64,000 nucleotides of DNA, taken from NCBI RefSeq assembly GCF_023634065.1, contig NZ_JALKCV010000002.1:62001-126000 (forward strand), given 5' to 3'. Within the stretch, counting starts at the first letter, position 1. Every line of letters starts with the position of its first letter. The position numbers and the translations under genes were made by a program. This document shows positions 36,901 through 45,066 of this stretch, piece by piece. The DNA is from Microbulbifer litoralis. GTDB lineage: Bacteria > Pseudomonadota > Gammaproteobacteria > Pseudomonadales > Cellvibrionaceae. The notes under the pieces were generated by a model. The model saw only the letters and a program-made list of their open reading frames with translations. It was not told the origin of the DNA and searched no databases.

Positions 36901-37231
36901 GAAACATTTACGACTACATCGGCTATTGGGGAGTGACCGCGTCGCACCCTTCGCGGGTGCGTGGATAGAAACAGCGATGAATAAATCAACGTATTCGGCG
37001 AACGTTGTCGCACCCTTCGCGGGTGCTTGGATAGAAACCAGCGCATGACGGCGATCAAGCCGGGCTGGCGGGCGTCGCACCCTTCGCGGGTGCGTGGATA
37101 GAAACAGAGAGGGGAGAGAGAGGAAGGGAGAGAGGGTCGCACCCTTCACGGGTGCGTGGATAGAAACATGGGAGGCAAGCCGTGACCGAGAAGCAAGACG
37201 GGGTCGCACCCTTCGCGATTGGATGGAAAAA
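33948..37231 (+). CRISPR. Type I-C array, 50 repeats (last degenerate), 49 spacers
   Basis: The 32-base repeat starts GTCGCACCCTTC, has a GCACCC/GGGTGC hairpin and ends GTGGATAGAAAC, a typical I-C repeat. Starts run at 65-68-base spacing from 33948 to 37203, so spacers are 33-36 bases except number 48, which is 30. Copies 1-25 read TTCACGGG in the hairpin loop, copies 26-48 read TTCGCGGG, and copy 49 (37136) reads TTCACGGG again. Copy 47 has one substitution (GGGTGCTTGG). Copy 50 (37203) is shortened and diverged, marking the leader-distal end. Orientation agrees with the cas genes. Confidence 0.99.
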
Positions 37232-37274
37232 TAGTACGGCTAGAGGTTTGTTCGCTTTTAAAGGTGAATCTAGC

Positions 37275-37544
37275 CTAGAAAGACATTTTCTCGTTGTATT
37301 TCCTGTACGATTTTAAGACAAACAAGAATGCATCTGCAGGATGTACATTTATCGCTTCACAATAGTTTATGAACTCGTACAGTTCAAATTTCCGATCGCC
37401 AGACTCAAGCTTCCCGATTATGGAGTGATGAAGGCCGAGCTTTTTTGAAAGTGCTCGTTGTGATAGTCCAGCGGTGTCTCTGGCTCTTTTTAACCATTCT
37501 CGGAGGGCGTCGTACTCTGGGCTATACAAGGATGAGCTGAACAT
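37275..37544 (-). CDS. XRE-type helix-turn-helix regulator
   Basis: 89 residues. The helix-turn-helix is at about residues 15-70 (LREWLKRARDTAGLSQRALSKKLGLHHSIIGKLESGDRKFELYEFINYCEAI). It lies 44 bases past the CRISPR array on the opposite strand and has no toxin partner beside it. TATAAA stands 14 bases before its start, and a TTTCCC/GGGAAA inverted repeat (37544-37567) spans the start region. Its target is unknown. Confidence 0.8.
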   Translation of the reverse strand: MFSSSLYSPEYDALREWLKRARDTAGLSQRALSKKLGLHHSIIGKLESGDRKFELYEFINYCEAINVHPADAFLFVLKSYRKYNEKMSF

Positions 37545-37574
37545 TTCCCCTTCACTTTATAGGGAAAGGGAGAT

Positions 37575-37591
37575 GTCTCAAATTTCGAGAC
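37575..37591. promoter_or_regulatory. Palindrome upstream of the XRE gene
   Basis: GTCTC-N7-GAGAC with AAATTT in the middle. It lies about 30 bases upstream of the XRE start, next to the TATAAA likely to be its -10 box. An autoregulatory operator is plausible; this is inferred from position only. Confidence 0.4.
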
Positions 37592-37742
37592 GAATCTGTC
37601 GGATGTGTGGGAAAGCACGGCAGCCGGGTATGCGTGCATCTTCGCGAACGAACAGATTGACTTTTCGCCTCGAAATTGGAGGCATTTGCAGGTGGGTGTT
37701 AGTTTCTCGGTGAATTCACGCTGCAGGTTTTCGAGAGGCCCC

Positions 37743-38030
37743 ATGCAATCCACCCATCAACAGATCGATCAACTGCCACATCCCCTGAACAGGATCCTGC
37801 AGGTCGCCCACAGCCTGTTGGAGAAGGGCGCCGGTGATGAGAGCAACAGGGAGCGGATCGCCGCCGCCTTTGTCCTGGAGCGGATGGAGTACATTCCCCG
37901 GGGCCGGGGTGTCATTGAGGCCTGGGAATCCCTGGATATCGAATGGCAGCTGTATGTCAGGCACCTGTGGGAGGAGTGCGGGCACCTGATCAAGGCGCTG
38001 AAGGTCGATGTGGCCGGCCGGGAACAATAG
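37743..38030 (+). CDS. Hypothetical small helical protein
   Basis: 95 residues from the ATG at 37743, which has GAGAGG about five bases upstream; a much earlier in-frame ATG at 37605 lacks one. It appears helical and soluble: LNRILQVAHSLLEKGAGDESNRERIAAAFVLERMEYIPRGRGVIEAWESLDIEWQLYVRHLWEEC. No family was recognised. Codon use is like the flanking chromosome. Confidence 0.6.
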   Translation: MQSTHQQIDQLPHPLNRILQVAHSLLEKGAGDESNRERIAAAFVLERMEYIPRGRGVIEAWESLDIEWQLYVRHLWEECGHLIKALKVDVAGREQ

Positions 38031-38169
38031 CGCTTCCCCTTGGGGGCGCCGGTCTGGTGGGCGGCGCGGAGATGACCCGGCAGCCGCGCGGGTTATCGAC
38101 TAGGCTGGTTGAATAAGGCGCCTGACGACCTGTCCTGCGCACCATTCTCCTATGCCCGGGTGGGAAGCC

Positions 38170-40053
38170 ATGAAGCTGGCCGGCATCGACCGTATCGACC
38201 GATTTACCTTTCTCTGTTCCGTTGGGCTCCTGCTGTTGGTCACAGTGCCGCTGATCCTGTGGCCGGCGGAGGGGGCTGGATGGGTGGCGTGGGCCAAGCG
38301 TTTTATGACCGACACGCTCGGCTCGCTCTATCTGTTGCTGGGGCTGGCGGCGCTCGGTTTCATGCTCTATGTGATTTTCAGTGATATCGGCAATATCCAC
38401 CTGGGCGATCCGGGCGAGAAACCGGAGTTCGCCACCGGTTCCTGGGCGGCGATGCTGTTCTGCGGCGGTATCGGGGCCAGTATTCTCTACTGGGCGCCCA
38501 TCGAGTGGGCCTATTATTACCAGGATCCGCCATTCCAGGCGAAGCCCGGCAGCGAAGATGCGATTGTCTGGGCGGCCACCTACGGCGTGTTTCATTGGGG
38601 CTTTATCGCCTGGTCGATTTACCTGATTCCGGCACTGCCGATCGCCTATTTCTTTTACGTGCGCAAAAAACCGGTGTTGAAGGTATCCACCGCGCTGATG
38701 CCGGTGATCGGCGAGCATCGTGCCCAGTCCACCGGCGGCAAGCTGATCGACGTGTTGTTTATCTTCGGCCTGCTGGGCGGCGGTGCCACCACCCTGGGGC
38801 TGGCGGCGCCGCTGATTACCGAGGGGCTCAGCAGCCTCACCGGGCTGCCCAAGACCATCGGCGTGCAGATCGGTGTATTGCTGGTCTGCACGGCGCTGTT
38901 TGCCTACTCCGCCTATGCGGGGCTTTCCAGGGGCATCAAGCTGTTGTCGAACATCAATTTCTGGGGGGCGCTGGGCCTGCTAGCCTTTATCTTTGTGGTG
39001 GGCCCCTCGGTGTTTATGTTCGAGACGGGGCTGGACGCGCTTGGCCGCATGCTTTCGAATTTCTTTGAAATGGCTGCCTGGACCGATCCCTTCGGTGGCC
39101 TGGCGCCGTTTGCGAATACCCATTTTCCCCAGAACTGGACCATTTTTTACTGGGCCTGGTGGCTGGTTTTTGCTCCCAGCATGGGGCTTTTTATCGCGCG
39201 TATTTCTCGCGGGCGCACGATCAAGCAGATGGTGGTGGGTTCCATTTTTTTCGGTTCAATGGGCTGCTTCCTGTTCTTTATGGTGTTTGGCAATTACGGG
39301 TTGTACCTGCAGCTCTCCGGGGAGCTGGATGTGGTGGCCATGCTCGATGAGAGCGGCCCCACCGCGGCGATCTTTTCCATGCTTGAAACCCTGCCGCTGT
39401 CGAAGCTGGTGATCGCGGCGTTCACGCTGCTGGCAGTTGTGTTTACCGCGACGACCTTTGATTCCATTTCCTATATTCTCGCTTCGGTGGTGCAGTCGAA
39501 TATCGACGAGGAGCCGCTGCGCTGGAACCGGCTGTTCTGGGCCTTTGCGCTGTCGTTCATGCCCGCCACGCTGATGTTCCTGGGCGGCCTGGATACGCTG
39601 CAGACCGCCGCAATCGTGGGTGGGCTGCCGCTGCTGGTGATCACGGTGATGCTCGCTGTCTCGGCGGTGACTGCGGCGCGCCTGGACCTGATGCACCATC
39701 CGGAATACCAGAACCCGATCATCAATATCGAAGAGATACCGGATATCGATCCCTGGTCCGACGAGGGGATCGCACTGCGCCGCTTCGAGGCGGACAAGGT
39801 CCGGGCTGCCAAGGCGACCCGGGCGCGGCGTGAGGCGTTGGATGAGTTGATGCACTACAAAGCCGGGCTGTCCCGGTCCGGCGGGGACCCCGAATCGGAG
39901 CCCCATGCCACCCGGCTGGCGGAGCTGGGTTCGAAAGTGATCGGCACCGCGGAGCGCAAGGCCGATGCCACCCGGCGCGCCCAGGCCGCGTGGGAGGATT
40001 TCAGGCAGGCGATGTCGGAGCGGGAGGCGCGGCTGAAGGAGGTTGGGGGTTGA
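38170..40053 (+). CDS. BCCT-family transporter (betaine/carnitine/choline)
   Basis: 627 residues from the ATG at 38170 (GGGAAG upstream), with about 12 membrane helices. The BCCT signature WTIFYWAWWLVFAPSMGLFIARISRGRT is intact, as is WAPIEWAYYYQDPPF. The family imports compatible solutes with Na+ or exchanges carnitine-type substrates. The C-terminal ~110 residues are hydrophilic and helical, which may sense osmotic state. The substrate cannot be named from the sequence. It is a single-gene unit in appearance. Confidence 0.92.
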   Translation: MKLAGIDRIDRFTFLCSVGLLLLVTVPLILWPAEGAGWVAWAKRFMTDTLGSLYLLLGLAALGFMLYVIFSDIGNIHLGDPGEKPEFATGSWAAMLFCGGIGASILYWAPIEWAYYYQDPPFQAKPGSEDAIVWAATYGVFHWGFIAWSIYLIPALPIAYFFYVRKKPVLKVSTALMPVIGEHRAQSTGGKLIDVLFIFGLLGGGATTLGLAAPLITEGLSSLTGLPKTIGVQIGVLLVCTALFAYSAYAGLSRGIKLLSNINFWGALGLLAFIFVVGPSVFMFETGLDALGRMLSNFFEMAAWTDPFGGLAPFANTHFPQNWTIFYWAWWLVFAPSMGLFIARISRGRTIKQMVVGSIFFGSMGCFLFFMVFGNYGLYLQLSGELDVVAMLDESGPTAAIFSMLETLPLSKLVIAAFTLLAVVFTATTFDSISYILASVVQSNIDEEPLRWNRLFWAFALSFMPATLMFLGGLDTLQTAAIVGGLPLLVITVMLAVSAVTAARLDLMHHPEYQNPIINIEEIPDIDPWSDEGIALRRFEADKVRAAKATRARREALDELMHYKAGLSRSGGDPESEPHATRLAELGSKVIGTAERKADATRRAQAAWEDFRQAMSEREARLKEVGG

Positions 40054-40266
40054 CGAGTGTCTGTACCGCCCCGGGTTTCGGGGTTTTCATGTTGCTGCGA
40101 GCGGCCCACAGGAAGAAGCTGTAGAGGAATTGATAACGATCCCGTAGATTCTGGTCGCGACAGGGGGCCGCGCAGCGATTAGCCTCGGTGCATTGATCGT
40201 TGAAGACGATATGCGGGACCATGCCCGTGTATCGATCCCTACAATGCTGAAAATCGGAGCCAGTGC

Positions 40267-41142
40267 ATGACGGACAATACCTACACCCCGCCCAGAGTCT
40301 GGAAATGGGATGCCGAAAGCGGCGGCCAGTTTGCCAGTATCAATCGCCCCGTTGCCGGCCCCACCCATGAAAAGGCACTGCCGGTGGGCCGGCACCCGCT
40401 GCAGCTGTATTCGCTGGCCACGCCCAACGGCGTCAAGGTGACCATCATGCTGGAGGAATTGCTGGCGCTGGGGCAGTCGGGGGCCGAGTACGATGCTCAC
40501 CTGATCCGTATTACCGAGGGCGACCAGTTCGGCAGCGGTTTTGTGGAGGCGAACCCGAATTCCAAAATCCCGGCGCTGGTGGATCACAGCACCACGCCGC
40601 CGATCCGCGTGTTCGAGTCCGGTTCCATCCTGTTGTACCTGGCGGAGAAGTTCGGCGATTTCTTGCCGCACACGCCGGCGCAGCGCACGGAATGCCTGAA
40701 CTGGCTTTTCTGGCAGATGGGCAGCGCGCCGTTTCTCGGCGGCGGTTTCGGGCATTTCTACGCCTATGCGCCGGAGAAATACGAGTACCCGATCAACCGC
40801 TACGCGATGGAGGTCAAGCGCCAGTTCGATGTGCTGGACCGGCAGCTGGCGGAACATCCCTATGTGGCCGGCAGCGAGTACACCATTGCCGACATGGCGA
40901 TCTGGCCCTGGTACGGCGCGGTGGTGCGCAATGAAGCTTACGATGCGGCGGAGTTCCTCGATGTGCAGAGCTACAGGAATGTCGTGCGCTGGACGGAGGA
41001 AATCGCCGCGCGGCCGGCGGTGCAGCGCGGGCGCATGGTCAACCGGGCTTGGGGCGAGCCGTCCGAGCAGTTGCGCGAGCGCCACGATGCCGGTGATTTC
41101 GAGACCAAAACCTGGGACAAGATCGGGGACGGGAGCGAATAG
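40267..41142 (+). CDS. yghU: Glutathione-dependent disulfide-bond oxidoreductase YghU
   Basis: 291 residues. A GST-fold protein with the YghU/Nu-class start: YTPPRVWKWDAESGGQFASINRPVAGPTHEKALPVGRHPLQLYSLATPNGVKVTIMLEELL. The GST N-terminal domain continues with NPNSKIPALVD and ESGSILLYLAEK, and the helical C-terminal domain has YTIADMAIWPWYG. It reduces disulfides and peroxides with glutathione. No operon partner is seen. Confidence 0.93.
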   Translation: MTDNTYTPPRVWKWDAESGGQFASINRPVAGPTHEKALPVGRHPLQLYSLATPNGVKVTIMLEELLALGQSGAEYDAHLIRITEGDQFGSGFVEANPNSKIPALVDHSTTPPIRVFESGSILLYLAEKFGDFLPHTPAQRTECLNWLFWQMGSAPFLGGGFGHFYAYAPEKYEYPINRYAMEVKRQFDVLDRQLAEHPYVAGSEYTIADMAIWPWYGAVVRNEAYDAAEFLDVQSYRNVVRWTEEIAARPAVQRGRMVNRAWGEPSEQLRERHDAGDFETKTWDKIGDGSE

Positions 41143-41216
41143 TCCGCGGGGCCAAAACACTTTGTCCCCTTGGTTGTGCGCTTGCGGATAGCGCCTGCGG
41201 TGATGATGGCCGGTTC

Positions 41217-41248
41217 TGATGGGCACGCTGCGCTTTGCCCATCCTACT
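41217..41248. repeat. Half copy of the REP-type repeat
   Basis: TGATGGGCACGCTGCGCTTT followed by GCCCATCCTAC, matching one arm of the palindromes at 19674 and 20895. It lies between the convergent yghU and sirtuin genes. Confidence 0.75.
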
Positions 41249-41261
41249 GGTTGCTCGGTTC

Positions 41262-42122
41262 CTACAGTTGGGCCAGGGTGGCTGCCAGTGTTTCGCCGAT
41301 GCGGGCGTCCAGCTTCAGGTCGAGCATGTCGTCCGCTCGTGTGCGCCCCAGGTTCAGCGCGGCCATGGGCTTGCGCCATTCGCGGGCGTAGCGGCAGAAG
41401 CGGAAGCCGGAATACACCATCAACGACGATCCCACCACCAGTAATGCGTCGCTGCCCTGCAGCGCGTCGAGGGCGCGCTGCACTCGGGTTTTGGGCACAT
41501 TGTCGCCGAAGAAAACCACATCCGGTTTGAGGATGCCGCTGCACTGCGGGCAGTCGGCGACGCGGAAACCGCTGAAATCCACTTCCAGGTCGGCATCGCC
41601 GTCCGGTGCGGTGGTGGCGCGGTAGCGGTGGAAGTCCGGGTTCAGGGCGTAGCAGCGGTCGTGCACCGCCTGCCGCTGGCAGCGGTAGTCGCAGGTCATG
41701 CAGACGATCTCGTCGGCGCGGCCGTGCAGGTCGATGACGCGGTGGCTGCCGGCGCGCTGGTGCAGCCGGTCCACGTTCTGCGTAACCAGCAGTTCCGAAT
41801 GGGCGCGCGACTCCAGTTCCGCCAGGTGGCGGTGGGCCGGGTTGGGGCGGGATTGCTGCATGATCGGCCAGCCCACCAGGCTGCGCCCCCAGTAGCGCCG
41901 GCGGGTGTCGAGGCTCTGCATGAAATCCCGGTGCTGAACCGGTTGCTTGCGTTTCCAGGCGCCCTGCTGGTCGCGGTAGTCGGGAATCCCGGAATCGGTG
42001 CTGACGCCGGCGCCGGTCAGGATCGTCAGGCGCGGGTGGCGGCGGATAAACGCGGCCAGCCGTTCGGCGGCCTCATCGGTGGCGGGATGGTCGCTTGTCA
42101 CTGGCTGCGGGCTGCTGGTCAT
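41262..42122 (-). CDS. Sir2-family NAD-dependent protein deacylase
   Basis: 286 residues from the ATG at 42122. The NAD-binding start ILTGAGVSTDSGIPDYRD, the catalytic TQNVDRLHQRAG and IDLHGRADEIVC (active His) are intact. Zinc ligands are CMTCDYRC and CPQCSGILKPDVVFFGD. The C-terminal VVGSSLMVYSGFRFCRYARE completes the fold. It belongs to the larger bacterial sirtuins (~280 residues). The substrate proteins are unknown. Confidence 0.93.
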   Translation of the reverse strand: MTSSPQPVTSDHPATDEAAERLAAFIRRHPRLTILTGAGVSTDSGIPDYRDQQGAWKRKQPVQHRDFMQSLDTRRRYWGRSLVGWPIMQQSRPNPAHRHLAELESRAHSELLVTQNVDRLHQRAGSHRVIDLHGRADEIVCMTCDYRCQRQAVHDRCYALNPDFHRYRATTAPDGDADLEVDFSGFRVADCPQCSGILKPDVVFFGDNVPKTRVQRALDALQGSDALLVVGSSLMVYSGFRFCRYAREWRKPMAALNLGRTRADDMLDLKLDARIGETLAATLAQL

Positions 42123-42350
42123 GGCGGGTGCTGCCTGTTGCTGTGCCCCGCATTCTAGCCCGGATATTTCACCAAGGGCCACGATGATCGCGCCGAGATC
42201 AAGCGAGGGCGTGGCCAGCGTTGGCCGGTGACAATCTGTCCCCGCGGAGATCCCTGAAAACATTAAAGAAAACATAGAGTTATGTTGAATACTGAGCGGC
42301 TTGGTGAAATATCCGGGCTAGCCCGGCGAGCGAATCAAAGGGAATTGTGT

Positions 42351-42593
42351 TCAGAAGGTCCGCCACGCCAGGTAGAGCCGCCACAGGTTGGACGGGGCGC
42401 GGGTGTGAAAAAAACGTTCCGCGGCAAAGCCGCCGGCCACTGCCAGGCCCAGCACTACCGGCAGCGGGATATGCCTGGCCTGTTGGTCGAAAGTCTCCCT
42501 CTGTTTCTGCAGCAACTGCAGTGCGCAGCGCCGCTGCCGCGCCATGTCCCGTTGGCGTTGGTCAATCTGGCGATTTAAAGAGCGCACGGACAT
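42351..42593 (-). CDS. YqjK-like small membrane protein
   Basis: 80 residues. A charged N-terminal helix rich in Gln and Arg (RQIDQRQRDMARQRRCALQLLQKQRETFDQQA) precedes one membrane helix (IPLPVVLGLAVAGGFAAERFF). It is third in a yqjD-yqjE-yqjK-like order, overlapping the YqjE-like gene by 32 bases; an ATG at 42545 would remove most of the overlap. YqjK's function is not established. Confidence 0.6.
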   Translation of the reverse strand: MSVRSLNRQIDQRQRDMARQRRCALQLLQKQRETFDQQARHIPLPVVLGLAVAGGFAAERFFHTRAPSNLWRLYLAWRTF

Positions 42594-43053
42594 CGTTCAG
42601 TGCCTCTCTGGCCTGTTGTCGGGTGTGGTCGAATCCCAGCAGCGCCTGCAGTTTGCGCATGTACAGCAGCATGGCCGCCAGCAGCAGGGCCTGCGTCAGA
42701 ACGAAAACGGCAAAGCCGATATAGACGGACTGCGAATAGTAGTAGGCCAGCAGGCCGATGCCGGCGCAGGCGCTCAGGACGAAGGTGATGGCCAGCGGCA
42801 ACAGCAGCAGTTGCAGCGCCAGAATCCGTTTGCCGGCGGCGAGGGTGCGGCTGAATTCCAGCCGCGCCAGTGCCTGCAGGTTGGAAATCCAGGCCGACAG
42901 CAGTGTCAGCGTGGCTTCCGCCTGCGCCAGCGGTGTCGCTTCGCCGTCTGTATCTGTATCTGTGTCTGTGTCGGGGTTGGAAAACGATTCCCGGCCGCGA
43001 CTCTGCGCGGCCGGGTCCGCATCGTCTGGCCGGGCCCCTTGTTCGTGCTTCAT
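42562..43053 (-). CDS. YqjE-like (phage-holin-family) membrane protein
   Basis: 163 residues from the ATG at 43053 (AAGGAAAG upstream). The acidic, repetitive N-terminus (NPDTDTDTDTDGEAT) reflects a short DNA repeat. Two membrane helices follow (ILALQLLLLPLAITFVLSACAGIGLLAYYY and IGFAVFVLTQALLLAAMLLYM). It lies between the YqjD- and YqjK-like genes. Confidence 0.7.
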   Translation of the reverse strand: MKHEQGARPDDADPAAQSRGRESFSNPDTDTDTDTDGEATPLAQAEATLTLLSAWISNLQALARLEFSRTLAAGKRILALQLLLLPLAITFVLSACAGIGLLAYYYSQSVYIGFAVFVLTQALLLAAMLLYMRKLQALLGFDHTRQQAREALNDVRALFKSPD

Positions 43054-43106
43054 GGGTCTTCCTTTCAGTCCTGCAGTCCAGTCGGATCGCCTGAAAGCGG
43101 ATGCCC

Positions 43107-43358
43107 CTATTTCAGCAGCTTGGAAATGGCCCAACCGGCCAGAAAGGCACAACCGACGCTCATCAACGGATGTTTCTTGATGGAGGATTCCGTCTTTTTG
43201 ACCACATCCTCGGCGCGGTGCTTGTTGCTCTCCACGGACGACTTGGCGCGCGCTCTCAGGTTGCCGGCGGCATCCTGCGCCGCTTCGCCGGCCAGGTGGT
43301 AGGCCTGCCTCAATTTCTCCTGGCTCGATGTATTGTGGGCAGATTTTGCAGTCGCCAT
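43107..43358 (-). CDS. YqjD/ElaB-like ribosome-associated inner-membrane protein
   Basis: 83 residues from the ATG at 43358, with AAGGAGAG upstream. An amphipathic, Ala/Lys-rich region (LRQAYHLAGEAAQDAAGNLRARAKSSVESNKHRAEDVVKKTESSIKKHP) is followed by one C-terminal membrane helix containing GCAFLAGWAISKLL. This matches the DUF883 family; E. coli YqjD and ElaB tether inactive ribosomes to the membrane in stationary phase. Confidence 0.75.
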   Translation of the reverse strand: MATAKSAHNTSSQEKLRQAYHLAGEAAQDAAGNLRARAKSSVESNKHRAEDVVKKTESSIKKHPLMSVGCAFLAGWAISKLLK

Positions 43359-43549
43359 AACACTCTCCTTCATCAGAGTTTGTGTGTCCCTGAATCCTAT
43401 AGTCGCGACCGGTAAAAACCACGCTGTGGCGGGTGCCGATGCGACCGGTCGTCCAGCTGCGCAATACCGGAAACGGCGGTGGATCGAGCCGCGCGGCACA
43501 TTAGATTTCACGGACGAGCCTTCGGAAAATACAGAATCTGGGAGGGGTT

Positions 43550-43879
43550 ATGGCTGCATTCCGGGTAGTGCCAACATGCCTGCTGCTGGCGGCGCTTGCG
43601 CCGGCTGGTGCGGCGGTGGCGCAGGATCGCTATGTCTGCGAACTGGGGAAAAGCGAGCGCGTCATCGAGGTGGTCTATTCCAGCCCGCCGAGCAGGGTGC
43701 CGTGTGAGGTGAGTTACACCAAGTCTTCGGGTGTGCAGACGCTATGGCGCGCCGAGAGCGAGGTGGGCTACTGTGAAACGCGGGCGCGGGAGTTTGCCGA
43801 CAAACAGGCCGGCTGGGGCTGGCACTGCGCGGCACCGGCGGAGATCGACGGGCGCCCGGACGCGGCGGACCCGGGTTGA
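43550..43879 (+). CDS. Hypothetical secreted protein
   Basis: 109 residues, preceded by GGGAGGGG. A signal peptide (MAAFRVVPTCLLLAALAPAGAAVA, cleavage near AQD) precedes a short domain with four cysteines in the mature region (VCEL, VPCEV, GYCET, WHCAA), likely two disulfides. No family was recognised. It ends five bases before the convergent dehydrogenase gene. Confidence 0.65.
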   Translation: MAAFRVVPTCLLLAALAPAGAAVAQDRYVCELGKSERVIEVVYSSPPSRVPCEVSYTKSSGVQTLWRAESEVGYCETRAREFADKQAGWGWHCAAPAEIDGRPDAADPG

Positions 43880-43883
43880 TGGG

Positions 43884-44819
43884 TCAGTCTGCGTCTCGCC
43901 AACTGCGGATATTCTCCACCACGCCGTCCAGCAGCCGCTGGCGGCTCTCGCGGCTGATCCAGGCATTGTGGGGCGTGATGACCAGGTTGGGGAGGTCGTC
44001 CGCCAGCAGCGGGTGATCGGCCGGCGGCGGTTCCGCGCTGAGTACGTCCAGTGCGGTGCCGCCCAGCTGGCCGCTGCGCAGCGCATCGGCCAGCGCGGCC
44101 TCGTCCACCAGGCCGCCGCGCGCGGTGTTGATCAGCAGTGCGCCGGGCTTCATGGCGTTGAGAAACCGGCGGTCGACCAGTTGCCGGGTTTGCGGCGTCA
44201 GCGGGCAGTGCAGGCTGATTGCGTCCGATTCCGCCAGCAGTTGCGACAGCGGCACCCGGCCGGGTTTTGATTGGCCGCTGAAGGATTCCGCCACCAGTAT
44301 TTCCATGCCCAGTGCCTCGCCGAGCCGCGCCACCTTTTGCCCCAGGTCGCCGTAACCGATGATGCCGAGCTTCTTGCCCGCCAGTTCCATGACCGGGTAA
44401 TCCAGCCGGCAGAATACCGGCGAGCGGCTCCAGTGGCCCTGTTGTACGTCGCGGTGGTAGAGATGCCACCGCGTGGCCAGGGCCAGCAGCAGGGCGATGG
44501 TGTGCTGGGACAGCGAGGTGCCGGTATAGCCTGCCACATTCCTGACCGGGATGCCTTTCTCCTGCGCGGCCTGCAGGTCGATATTGTTGGTGCCGGTGGC
44601 GCAGACGCAGATCAGTTTCAGCTTGGGGGCCTTCTCGATCAGGGTGCGGTCGAGCACCACCTTGTTGGTCAGCACCACGTCGGCATCGGCGATGCGCGCG
44701 GCGGTTTCCTCCGGGGTGGTGGATTCGTAGTAGTCCCAGTGATCGAGTGCGCTTTGCAGGGCGGAGGTGTCCAGTTCCTCCAGTTTCATGGTCAGGGTGT
44801 CGAGGAATACACCGCGCAT
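43884..44819 (-). CDS. D-2-hydroxyacid dehydrogenase (NAD(P)-dependent)
   Basis: 311 residues. The NAD-binding motif GIIGYGDLGQKVA is at about 152-164. The catalytic triad is in place: Arg in INTARGGLVDE, Glu in VLSAEPPP and His in TPHNAW. The sequence is closest in layout to glycerate/hydroxypyruvate reductases (HprA-like), but the substrate cannot be assigned firmly. It is monocistronic in appearance. Confidence 0.9.
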   Translation of the reverse strand: MRGVFLDTLTMKLEELDTSALQSALDHWDYYESTTPEETAARIADADVVLTNKVVLDRTLIEKAPKLKLICVCATGTNNIDLQAAQEKGIPVRNVAGYTGTSLSQHTIALLLALATRWHLYHRDVQQGHWSRSPVFCRLDYPVMELAGKKLGIIGYGDLGQKVARLGEALGMEILVAESFSGQSKPGRVPLSQLLAESDAISLHCPLTPQTRQLVDRRFLNAMKPGALLINTARGGLVDEAALADALRSGQLGGTALDVLSAEPPPADHPLLADDLPNLVITPHNAWISRESRQRLLDGVVENIRSWRDAD

Positions 44820-44885
44820 GTTGAATGCCTTTTGCTGAGATTTTTCGGGGCTTTGCCCATCCTACGGTACTTTCGGAACCGGGCT

Positions 44886-44940
44886 GTAGGAGCCTGCCTG
44901 CAGGCGAATGGTTTTTTTCGCCTGCAGGGCAGGCTCCTAC
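44886..44940. repeat. Inverted repeat upstream of the dehydrogenase gene
   Basis: Arms GTAGGAGCCTGCCTGCAGGC and its near complement (GCCTGCAGGGCAGGCTCCTAC) with a T-rich loop. A half copy lies at about 21026-21040. A REP fragment (CTTTGCCCATCCTACGG, 44851) is just before it. It may act as a terminator for metG, which is transcribed toward it. Confidence 0.65.
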
Positions 44941-44983
44941 GCGGGGCGTTGATCCCGACAGCGCCCACGGCGCAACCTGTTGA

Positions 44984-45061
44984 GAGTCCCGAGTCCCGAG
45001 TCCCGAGTCCCGAGTCCCGAGTCCCGAGTCCCGAGTCCCGAGTCCCGAGTCCCGAGTCCCG
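44984..45061. repeat. Tandem heptamer GAGTCCC, about 11 copies
   Basis: Eleven uninterrupted copies of the 7-base unit end six bases before the metG stop codon. A second run of about 10 copies lies at 53092, and two copies in the opposite orientation lie at 62718. Confidence 0.97.
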
Positions 45062-45066
45062 AAAAA

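Noticed and set aside
34137-37209. Many short open frames in the CRISPR array with repeated peptides such as SIHAPAKGAT and FYPRTREGCD.
   Set aside because: They are translations of the 32-base repeat, not genes.
42904-42975. The short TCTGTATCTGTGTC repeat inside the YqjE-like gene as a regulatory or phase-variable element.
   Set aside because: It is a brief in-frame hexamer-like repeat (Asp-Thr codons); whole units keep the frame, so on/off switching is unlikely.
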